Source: Branchiostoma floridae
Taxonomy: Eukaryota > Chordata > Leptocardii > Amphioxiformes > Branchiostomatidae
Direction: 5' to 3'
Length of the DNA: 64,000 nt
Assembly (NCBI RefSeq): GCF_000003815.2
Contig: NC_049988.1
Coordinates: 4,512,645-4,576,644 of the forward strand
In this document: one piece after another, positions 49,401 through 61,400 of the stretch
Numbering within the stretch: the first letter of the stretch is position 1
How the letters are laid out: every line of letters begins with the position of its first letter
The notes under the pieces: generated by a model
The model's input: the letters and a program-made list of their open reading frames with translations, nothing else
Told to the model about the DNA's origin: nothing
The model's database searches: none
Made by a program: the position numbers and the translations under genes

Positions 49401-52400
49401 TCAGAAAAACAGGTAGGACTGCAGAATTGTAATCATATCTGATAAACAAATTCCTTTGGTGATGAACATCTGAGCACTGATCATCTCTGGTCAAAGTAGT
49501 GTATTACTTCTCCTATTTTTTACTTTGTGTAAAAGTCGTTGCCATACATTGTACCATGTACAATTGTCGTGCAGTAAAGTTCTTCTATCAAAATCTCTAA
49601 TGGTTGGGTGAGATTAGAACACACATGTATTCTGTATCACCCAAGGCCAGCCCAATGATCACCCAATGGCTGTGAGAAGGTTGGATCAAAGGTGTGCAGA
49701 ATACACTGTGTTCTATTTCATCTATATTTTGCCATACACCCGTTTCAATGTAAAATATACCAAAAGTTAAGTTAATTTTGATGTCTTTGAACAAAGACAA
49801 TTGTCTTAACAGCAATTCGGAAGTCCCAATAGTGAAACGCATTCGATTTCTTTGATCATGGAAGCTCATATGATAAGTAGAACCCCATGTGATATGGCAA
49901 GTTATCACCTGGTTCAGAATAATTGTATCGAATATTATTGCAGCCTAGGTATGACATGATATCATATGATGCTGGTTATATGACACTTTTTTTCTCCATC
50001 GCAGCCTCCGAGCCAAACTTGAAGGTTCGATCGCGCTTGAAACAGAAGGTAGCGGAGCGACGAAGCAGTCCGCTTTTACGCAGGCGTGACGGCATAGGAG
50101 GCAGCTTTAAGACAAGAAAACCGTTATCAAGTGAGCACCCGACAGTTCCCTACAATGTGCATGCATTGGGTAAATGTTTATGACTTTCTTAATATTTCAA
50201 ACCTTTAATCTAAAGCTAGTACATAAGTCGGTTAATAATAGTAAGCTGCTGTTGCTAGGTGCTGATTAGCTTTTGGGAGAAAGAAAATTTTAAGCTCTTG
50301 TCATTGAAAGCAGTTTCTGTTTTTAATCTAAAAGCTGACAAAGGGTAAAAGCTATGTTATAGTAAAAATTCATATATAGGTCACATGAATGATTTTAATA
50401 TCAATATCTAGGTAGCTTGTTAAGTTAGGGACATGAATTTTGTTAACCTGGGAGTCTTTCTCTCCTATATACCCCTGCAAAAATTGGCCAACATGTGGCT
50501 AGTGGAAGTTCAAAGCGTTGTAGAAGTTATGATGGTACTTGTGTCTGTGCTTGTGCCTATTTTAGTGCATGTTGCTAAATTCAAGAAGCCAGTTTCAAAA
50601 ATTTAATGTAGCCTTCCTTACAGATTACGAAATTATGCAAAAGTAAGATAACTGCGTAATGGCTACTAGAGGCTAATGGCTTAGAGGGCATTAATTCAAG
50701 CCCCTCCCCCCTCTAAGGTCAGGTAATATGAAACTTGTACTTTTCTACATTGTCTACATGTAACAATTTCATTCTGTGATTTTATTTCCAAGTGTTCATT
50801 CAACCAACCCGAAAGAATCACTCGCTTTAGAGTAGCCACAAAGACTTATCCCAACTTCCCCGCATTCACAGACAAACAGAAAGCCACTTTTCTCTTGAAA
50901 TTGCATTACCAACAAATTCTAGAAAATGTGGGGCTTTTCGTCTCCCTCTGCTTCCACGAAAGAAGTCAAACCCAACCTGTTAAGAAATAGCCAACACTAG
51001 TATTAGAGTAGAATATTGTTTATAACTGTTCATCGTCACTTGTATATCTACTATGTTTATACCATGTACTTGCAATTAGCCCTCGGGCACGAACTTGCAA
51101 ATAACTTCTACCTTTGTGTGTCTAGTTGACCTCTCCCCCACGGGGGTGGACACGTCGTCCTGTAAGAGTGCCCCAGGGTCGGGACCCAGCTCCCCCAGGA
51201 GCAGCCACAGCAACATGGTCATCGCTGGCAACCACGAGGTACGAAAAAATGGAGATTTTAAAGGGGCATTCCACTCCAGAAGGGGGTGGTGTTTTCCAAT
51301 AGACAAGGTATCAATGAATACATAATCAGCCAAATTATGCGGAATTCACCTTGGGTTGAATTGCGCGATGTGTGTTTTAGAAAACAATATGACACTCACT
51401 AAACCCATGCAGACCCTACCCATGCATTCCCTATACACATAGACACTTTGTTTATTGTGCATATTTTCGAAATAAATGAGGATCGCTAAGCACACCGAGA
51501 AGGCAAATTGTTCATAAGATAGCAAAGAACACATAGGAAGAAGATATTTCTTAGCGATCCTGAAATTAGTTTTGTAACCTTACCTAAAAGTTTTGCATTG
51601 TATTTAGCCATAGGATTAACTCAAATAGAGGGTACTTGGGGAGTTTAGTAGAAGACTGAATGTTTTTGAGGCACGTGGAGCAACTGGGTACTTAAGAGCA
51701 AATGTCTGTAAGGATCAAACAATGGTGGCAAAGGTCAAAAAATCGATTTGGCTCATATTTTGCACAGTGATAGTACTTGGTCCACAACCCCTCAAAATAG
51801 CTTTCTTTTAGATCAAAACTCCTTGTTGCCATGGTAACAGGCCAACAAAGTTTTCTGGCCATTTTCCCCAATTTCCGCATCTCAAAAACACGGAAATCGG
51901 CATACTTTACGGCATTGTCACTCCAACACCTTTTATTGTATTGTCAAAACAAAACAAGATCTGAATAGACCAACAGTTTGGCTGTTTAGAAATTGTTGTG
52001 AAATTTCCAACGAGATAAAATTGAGTTCTTGGGCAGCATCAAAACAATACAATGTTTCAAGCTTCAAAATAACGTAATTTTTGGCCCAACTTTGTAACGC
52101 CATAAGTGCCGAGCTGGTAATTTTTTTGACTTGAAATTTGTACCCTGTATAGATGATTAATATATCTATCAAATGCATTGTTGCAAAGTTTGGGGTCTTG
52201 TTTGGTTGTCACGTGGTCGTCCTCAAAAGTAGGCCAGTTTTTGCGTTTGACGAAAATTGTGAATTTTAGCCATGTTCAAAGTACTACATGTGACAAAATA
52301 AAACAGAATTCTAACTCAACTTCTTGTCAAAGAGAGATCTATGTATTGTCTATTTAATAAATGCTTGAAGAGTTTTAGATCGTGACTTTTACTGGAAGTA

Positions 52401-55400
52401 GGCCACTTTTTNNNNNNNNNNNNNNNNNNNNNNNNNNNNNNNNNNNNNNNNNNNNNNNNNNNNNNNNNNNNNNNNNNNNNNNNNNNNNNNNNNNNNNNNN
52501 NNNNNNNNNNNNNNNNNNNNNNNNNNNNNNNNNNNNNNNNNNNNNNNNNNNNNNNNNNNNNNNNNNNNNNNNNNNNNNNNNNNNNNNNNNNNNNNNNNNN
52601 NNNNNNNNNNNNNNNNNNNNNNNNNNNNNNNNNNNNNNNNNNNNNNNNNNNNNNNNNNNNNNNNNNNNNNNNNNNNNNNNNNNNNNNNNNNNNNNNNNNN
52701 NNNNNNNNNNNNNNNNNNNNNNNNNNNNNNNNNNNNNNNNNNNNNNNNNNNNNNNNNNNNNNNNNNNNNNNNNNNNNNNNNNNNNNNNNNNNNNNNNNNN
52801 NNNNNNNNNNNNNNNNNNNNNNNNNCTAGCCATTTTCAAAGTACTCTACATGACAAAGCAAATTAGAATACTGATTCAACTTCTCGTCGAAGAAAGATCT
52901 ATGTATCGCCTAACTAATAAATGCTTGAAGAGTTTCAAGTAGTGATTTTTAGTCACATAGTTGTCCCTGAAAGTAGGCCATATCTAGATCTATCAAATGA
53001 ATTCTAGTGAGCGTCCTTTTAGATACGCATTACAGAACGTAGCTGAAACAATATTTCATATTATGTATTGCATATCACTACTTTAAAAGACACAGAGGCC
53101 ATGCAACACTAATCTTTGATCAAACACTGTATTCAATTCAGTATCAGTCATTGTAGTGCCAATCCAATACTCATTGACATCGTTAAACGTTTGAAATTTG
53201 CACATTGTAAAATGTTAGCAAAAACAAACTTTCCAAAAGTCATCTGCTCCAAAGTATCAGAGTCTTCTAACAGCATTTCTCTAAGCCTGAATAAGAACAC
53301 TTCAAGTACAGTTTATAACGTTTCAGATCTTTCAAAACCAAATAAATAATATATACTAGAGTTCCACGACCCCATACATTCGCCAAATAATTCTACACTT
53401 TACAACTACTGTATTAATTGTTATGGTCATCAATTATGCAAATAAGATTTTCATTTGCATAGATTCTATTACTTGATTATCTCCTCCACCGAATAACAGA
53501 TGTAAACAATCTATGTTAAAAAGATTTTCATCGCATTTTGTAATAATGGGATGGGTTGCACATGGGAGGGCGTGCAACGGCTAGCAGTGGACAGGGCAGC
53601 ATGGCGAACAATGACGGCCCGCCTCAGTGACCAGAACTGACATGCGGTGAAGATGATGATGATTTTGTAATAATTTATGTAAGTAAGGACCTCATTTGCA
53701 TAACTAATGTTCAACAATAATGTTCACCTGTACATAACTTCCAAATGCTACCAGTAAGAAGTTCCCGTCATTTACCATAATGACATCGGAGCATTTTCTA
53801 ATCAATTATGCAAATTAGAACTTTATTTCGCATGATATATATCGATCAATATTCTTCCCTATCTCAGTTACATTTGCCACTTTCTAATGGTCCTATAATG
53901 GAACTGGGCGTGTTTAATTGTTTTCCTAACTATTTATGCAAATTAGATTCCGATTTGTATAATAAATATGTATTTATATGGATCATCTCTTAAGCTATCT
54001 ACATACCAAAAATCATGACAATCCGTCAACCCCTTCTTGAGTTATTCTCTTTCAAAGCTTGAGTTATTCTCTTTCAAAGTCTTACACTAAACCTGTCCTG
54101 CAGTTTCAAAACAAGCCACTAGGAGGCATAAACCTACACCACTTACTCTCGGCATCAAGGCCTGTCTACCACTAAAAAATCATAGCCGCAGTATGTTCAG
54201 ACTCGACATATCAAACCCGGAAATTCCTTTCCAGTACCTTAACAGGCCGCTAGGCGGCCCAAAATCTATTCGTTTCCAAGTCTCATTGAGACCTACCCAC
54301 ATACCGAATATCAATACAATCCATTTAGTTGTTCTTGAGTTATTCTGGTCTTCTACAAACATACATACAAACGCTACCCAAAACATAACCTTTTTGGCGA
54401 AGGTAAAAACGCTATCTTTAATTCTAGGAGTAAAACATAAACATCTGAAAATGGGGACAACCAACGCCAACCAACCAATGAGGACAACCAACGCCATGAT
54501 CCAAACCTCTACAATTAATTATTTGATAGGGACGAGAAGTTGAATCAGTATTCTATTTGCTTTGTCATGTAGAGTACTTGAAAATGGCTAGAATCACCAA
54601 TTTTCGCCAAATGCAAAAGATGACATTCTTTCAGGGACAACCACGTGACTGCATTTCATGACTCAAATTTCTGCAATCATTTATTAGAAAGGCAATACCT
54701 AGGTCTCTCTTTGAAAAAAAGTTGAATCAGAATTTTTTTTCAGAATTTGAATTCAATTTGTCACAGAAAACACTTTGAACATGGCTAAAATTCACAATTT
54801 TCGCCAAATGCAAAAAAGTGACCTACTTTCAGGGACAACCACGGGAGTCGGCGGACTACATTTTATGACTCAAAATTCTGAAATCATTTATTAGATAGGC
54901 AATACCTAGGTTTCCCTTTGACAAGAAGTTGAATCAGAATTCAAATTCACTTTGTCAGAGAAAACCCTTTGAACATGGCTAAAATTCAAAATTTTGCCAA
55001 ACGCAAAAAAGTGGCCTACTTCCAGGGACAACCACGATCTAAAACTCTTCAAGCATTTATTAAATAGACAATACATAGATCTCTCTTTGACAAGAAGTTG
55101 AGTTAGAATTCTGTTTTATTTTGTCACATGTAGTACCTTGAACATGGCTAAAATTCACAATTTTCGTCAAACGCAAAACTGGCCTACTTTTGTGGACGAC
55201 CACGTGACAACCAAACAAGACCCCAAACTTTGCAACAATGCATTTGATAGATATATCAATCATCTATACAGGGTACAAATTTCAAGTCAAAAATGTTACC
55301 AGCTCGGCACTTGTGGCGTTACAAAGTTGGGCCAAAAATTACGTTATTTTGAAGCTTGAAACATTGTATTGTTTTGATGCTGCCCAAGAACTCAATTTTA

Positions 55401-58400
55401 TCTCGTTGGAAATTTCACAACAATTTCTAAACAGCCAAACTGTTGGTCTATTCAGATCTTGTTTTGTTTTGACAATACAATAAAAGGTGTTGGAGTGACA
55501 ATGCCGTAAAGTATGCCGATTTCCGTGTTTTTGAGATGCAGAAATTGGGAAAATGGCCAGAAAACTTTGTTGGCCCGTTACCATGGCAACAAGGAGTTTT
55601 GATCTAAAAGAAAGCTATTTTGAGGGGTTGTGGACCAAGTACTATCAGTGTGCAAAATATGAGCCAAATCGATTTTTTGACCTTTGCCACCATTGTTTGA
55701 TCCTTACAGACATTTGCTCTTAATCGTATAATGTGAAGTAGTATGCATTTATTACGTCCTAAAATAAATTTCTTTCAGAAAATAACACTCCCGTGTGGAA
55801 TGGAATGCCCCTTCAAGTAGGAATTTGCAGTACTACCTAAAAACTGTAGTGTACTGTACCTATTGAATTATTTAGGTCCAGGACCAGACCTGTACCTAAA
55901 CACCTGGGGTACCTGTACCTGTACCTGAACAAACTAAAACACTAGACAGTCAGAACACCACTTTTTAACGCAAAGATGACAATTGTGATAATCGTGGGGT
56001 TGAATACATGTATGTGGAATTCATCCTCAAGTAAACTGAAAATGACAATTCATAACTTAAAATGACAGTTGGGTACATGTATATCTTACAGACGTCTTGA
56101 TCAAACTTATTCAGGAATATGTACAGGTCAGCACAAGTAGTACCTAAACCAGTACATGTGCCTTACCTCAAAATTGTTGAGGTACACAGCTCTATTTTCA
56201 AGTTTGAGGTTCATCACACTGTGAAGATATCCTCTAATCCTTCAATTAGATTACAATGATGGCTGAATAATCCTAAAACTCAAAGACTTGCACTCTGTGT
56301 TCCACTGTTTAGTGAATCTGAATAGAATACTGAAAACAGGTGTTGTGGTTTTAGTTTTCATGGTTCTTGCAGGGCCTTTCTTACAAGACTGCTTTAACTG
56401 CGAACCCAATATCCACTGTTAACGCAACATTAAATCCCTAAATAATAAAGAAATTCACATATTAAGTAACACTGTGACAATATATTACCAAATATTCAAA
56501 TATGATCTAAAAACTGATTGTGCGCTGTTTTTATCAGGAATCCGGTGTCCAGCCTGCGGTGATGCCTGGGAGAATGGTGGGCGGGAACGCGGCAGACTTC
56601 ACCCTGTACACCTCCCCATCTCTACCCAACATCTCCCTGGGACTGGCCAACTCCTCAAGTTCTGCTGATACCACTCAGACGGTGAGACAAAACATAACAG
56701 GGCTCGAAATACTGGGTGCATGTGCACCCAGGTGCACCCAAAATTGGAGCTGTGCACCCAATTATTTTTTGTGGGTGCACAGGGTGCACCTAAATAATTT
56801 CTTAGGTTTATGTATGTAAAGATTAAAGTATGTCAGTATACATCATATTCTTGACATCTAAGTGTTAGAAATATAAAAATGTCTGCCATGGTACTGGTAA
56901 CTAAGTTTCATTATTGGGTTATTACTAAAATTTAAGTGGTGCACCCAAATATTTTTGCACCAGTGGACCTAATCCCAAAAGTGAATTTCCAGCCCTGCAT
57001 AATGAACGGTGGAATTCCAGACAAGCATTTTAATTCCGGAAAACCTTAATTATTTCAAAATATATTAACCAGCAGTTCTCTACAACCACGTGACTCCTGT
57101 CACACAGCAACACAGTTAGAAGACACGTTATGCCAGCAATCACACATACACTGACTACCAAAACCGAGAACTAATGCTATGAAGAAGACTTTCACATACA
57201 GATCCATATCTACATGATTTGCACTGTAAATAATTGCACTGTAAAGTTTTTGTATGTGTTACGTATACGTTATGTCATGTCTGTGTATCTTGTATCACAG
57301 CTAATGGACAAATAAAGCCTCTAAAGCCTCTCTAAATAATATTTCCAGGTATGATATATCAAAGGATAATGAATGATAGGTTGCAATTAGATGTCTCCAT
57401 GAAGAAAGCCAATTCTGTAGAAATCTGGGGATTCTGCCAGAATTCTGACTGTGAGCCAGAATTCTGGTACCCTGACCCAGAATGTACGTCTGACTCGTCA
57501 TAATTGTGCCAGAATCCTGGCACCCTGAGCCAGAATGTACGTCATCATAATTAAAAAGAGATACTTAAAGTCTTTCCCGTACCAAAAAAAATGGTGCATA
57601 TGGTGGTGCTCATCTCCGTTACCTGACAATTTGAGAGAGTTTGTTTAAGGTTATGAAGTATATTTTCTTCCTTACTTCGACAGGGAGAGAAAGTCGTGCA
57701 GTCGGCGCTATCCCGTGAGGCGGAGCTTCGCGCCATGGCGGCGGCACGGCTCGGACAGCCGCTGACCGGTCACATGATTCCCACGCAGTCCGGACTGGCG
57801 CACCTGGCCATGCACGGCGGGATGGAGTCGGAACTGAACCAGTCGTTTCCGCCCGGGAACCCCAACCTGCTCCACGCTCGGATGAAGGCCTTGGAACAGC
57901 AGGGCATTCCCCCTGTAACTGTGCAGCATCTGCTAGCAGGTAGGGTAGTCAAGTGCAGTTCATTCTGAACCTGCTAGACGGCATCCATGAATAGTCCGAT
58001 GTTAAAATGTTCAGTGGATTGTTGAAAGCCTTGGAACAGCAGGGCATTCCCCCAGTAATTGTGCAGCATCTGCTGGCAGATAGGGTAATCACCTGCAGTT
58101 CCTTCTGAACCTGTTAGATGACATCAATGAATAGTCAGATTTTAAAAATGTTCAGTGGATTGTTGAAAGCCTTAGAACAGCAGGGCATTCCCCCAGTAAT
58201 TGTGCAGCATCTGCTAGCAGATAGGGTAGTCAAGTGCAGTTCCTTCTGAACCTGCTAGATGGCATCCATGGATAGATGTTAAAGGACAGCATCAGAAAAT
58301 TTTCAATTCATTATTTTCCAGTAGTTTACTCATTAAAAAGTTGATGTACGTCAATTTTTACATTGATCCGCCTAATATGACCCTGTAGACACGTTTGAAC

Positions 58401-61400
58401 TTCGCGCTCTCCTCCTTTCCCCGCGCGCTGGCCGATGACGTAATGGCCGCGTTCTGAGAGTCTGACGTCACAGATCCAAAACTTCTAGCCAGCCATTTTG
58501 CTCCGTGAACCTCGGTCCTCTCAGCGGTAAATAATCACTCCGCCATTCTGGAGTTCAGTCCGTAGTTGTTGACAATTACTTTCGTGGACCTGTAAGTCGC
58601 ATTGTGACCTGTCTACGAAGCTATAGTCCCCGGGAGACTAAACATGAATGAGCTTGCCTGCGAGTAAACCGCGCGGCGACGGGACGAAATCAAAACAATG
58701 GCGGTGGGGAAGGTTCACGCACCGTGCCATTCTGGACTGTTACAAGAGCGAGTTTGGGTCAATCCTTACCTTCTCCTTTCCAGACAGCACAGCGATAATT
58801 ACACGTAAGCTTCCACGAATTTTGGTTGAATTCACAGTTGTCCAACTGGCAGTGACATTAAAAAAAAAAAGAAACATTTTCCTCTGACAACATCGGACGA
58901 TCCCCTTTTCGCGCCGAAACATACATACGAAACAGGCCGGCATTGTGAATGGTGCGAAATGTCGACTTCGTTTCAGAGTCCGTGATTTATTTTGATGGAA
59001 CACCCAACAATCTCCGCCAAAGCTACATGATTGAAAAACCGGACAGTGCAGATAATTTACCTGAGAAACAGAAAATAAAGTGAGAGGCGAGGCGTAACTC
59101 GCTCGAATCTGTACAAGTTGCAGTGCTATCTGTTTCGGCGCGATAAGGGGATCGTTCGATATGTAGTGATCAAGGGTATGTTGTCAGAGAAAAATGTTTC
59201 TTTTTTTTAATGTCACTGCCAGTTGGACAACTGTGAGTTCAACCAAAATTCGTGGAAGCTTACGTGTAATTATCGCTGTGCTGTCTGGAAAGGAGAAGGT
59301 AAGGATTGACCCAAACTCGCTCTTGTAACAGTCCAGAATGGCACGGTGCGTGAACCTTCCCCACCGCCATTGTTTTGATTTCGTCCCGTCGCCGCGCGGT
59401 TTACTCGCAGGCAAGCTCATTCATGTTTAGTCTCCCGGGGACTATAGCTTCGTAGACAGGTCACAATGCGACTTACAGGTCCACGAAAGTAATTGTCAAC
59501 AACTACGGACTGAACTCCAGAATGGCGGAGTGATTATTTACCGCTGAGAGGACCGAGGTTCACGGAGCAAAATGGCTGGCTAGAAGTTTTGGATCTGTGA
59601 CGTCAGACTCTCAGAACGCGGCCATTACGTCATCGGCCAGCGCGGCGGGGAAAGGAGGAGAGCGCGAAGTTCAAACGTGTCTACAGGGTCATATTAGGCG
59701 GATCAATGTAAAAATTGACGTACATCAACTTTTTAATGAGTAAACTACTGGAAAATAATGAATTGAAAATTTTCTGATGCTGTCCTTTAAAATGTTCAGT
59801 GGATTGGTAAAAGCCTTGGAACAGAAGGGCATTCCCCCAGTAACTGTGCAGCATCTTCTGGCAGGTAGGATAGGCTTTCTTTTCAGTCAAGATGGTGCTT
59901 TTCCTTCTGAACCTGCTAGATGGTAGCCATGGCAGTACGATCAGGTGTTGACCTGATTGTAAAAAGTTAAATTGATTGGTGAGATCATAAGATGGAATGG
60001 TGAAGAAGAGAGCAGACCAGGGAGGCTGTCACATTCAGCCAAGCCGGTGCAGTTCCTTCTGAACCAGCTAGATGGCAGCCATGACAATACTAGATAGATA
60101 GATCATAGTAACATGGAGCTTTCAGAAGTCAGATGGATAAGCTGCAGGATCTGAGATGTTTTGCTCATAATCTCTGATTACAGGAGCGAGACATGGCGAT
60201 CTGTCGGGGCCCGCGTCAACGGTAGCGATGATAGCTACGACAATGTCCACGGGAGTGTCGAGGCCTGACAACCAGCCACCCAATGCAATACCACGCCGTC
60301 TACACAAGTAAGGGAAACAGGCATTAATGTTATGTCGTCATCAATTTAATTCCTTAGACTTTGGAATTATGCCAAAAGAAAGTATAGAAATAGGGGGCTT
60401 GTTATGTTAAGACAAACTGGTCATTGTTATTGCAGCTTATTGGTTCAGTATCATTTTCCTTTTGCCCTAACTCTTAGTTATAAGAATCCTGTCCATTGTG
60501 GCTATGGACTGTCGGATCATTCTCTTTGACAGTAGTTAAAGTTAAAGTTTCCCATACACCTTAGCAGATGCGTAGGGGTGGTGCCCATCTCCATTTCTGT
60601 AGCCCTTGGGCCACACATTTGAGCACGTCACTACAGCAGGGGGGCTAGTCCATACTCTTTCCAAAATGGTGAGTGCTAAGCAAAGAAAGCAGCATGTGCG
60701 ATTTTTGAAGTCTTTAGTATGACTCGGCCGGGGATCGAACTCACGACCTACCGAATGCAAGTCGAACAGTCTACCCAATTGGCTATTGTACCGGTTTACA
60801 GTTTTGACTGTATATGGATCGATGATTCAATTTTGTTTCCCTCCGTACAGACCTCTGGGTCGGACCCACTCGGCACCCCTCCCCGGTACACACATGCACC
60901 ACCTACAGCAGCAGGTGCTCCACCCGCAGCACTACATGCAGGCGCTGCTCAGACAGGTGGGTAGGCAGGTACAAACAGCTGGACAGGTGTTCGGGTGTGT
61001 GAACTTGCATCTAGTTAGTTACAGTTAAAATCCTGTCTATTTACAACATAGCATCCCTTGACTAATTGATAGATTATAATATTCCCCCAACCAAAGTTTT
61101 GGCATCATTTTTCTTGATCAGATATTTTATCCGCCTGAAAAAAGCAACTGTTACAGTACAGTAATAGTCTATCATAACTGACACAATTAAGGCAGTAGCC
61201 CAGAGTGTTGGAGGTTCAAATTTTAATGTTTCTTTTAAAAGTGGGTAACATAACAGATTTAATCTTAAACCCAGGGTAGGGCAGGGCAGATAAAACATAA
61301 CTTAAATGGAGCAAGAAGAAAGAAGCGTGCTCTGTCCAGCTTAGGTGACGCTAACAACCGGGCAATCTCACCGAGCGAGCGGGGGTGTACCATAACCATT

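Larger units (their letters stand above)
51262..55812. mobile_element. 4.55-kb inverted-repeat element with TTAA-like flanks (intron 8)
   Basis: AGGGGCATTCCACTCC pairs with GGAATGGAATGCCCCT at the ends; flanks TTAA (left) and TCAA (right). Two near-identical arms of about 720 bp (51692-52411 and 55007-55726) face each other around a 2.6-kb core with an assembly gap. The core has four units of about 190 bp (54538-55060, landmarks GAAGTTGAATCAG and CAGGGACAACCACG). No transposase seen. TTAA targets fit piggyBac or Kolobok types. Confidence 0.75.

Noticed and set aside
52375-52942. Long frames across the second gap
   Set aside because: Mostly N; no real sequence.
51933-55483. Near-identical 81-codon frames in both arms of the intron 8 element
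   Set aside because: Identity is explained by the inverted arms; no recognisable domain.
57889-59880. Copies of the exon 10 edge as alternative exons
   Set aside because: Copies 2 and 3 lack a donor GT; copy 4 has an upstream AG, but joining from exon 10 reads GTG GAT TGG TAA, a stop.
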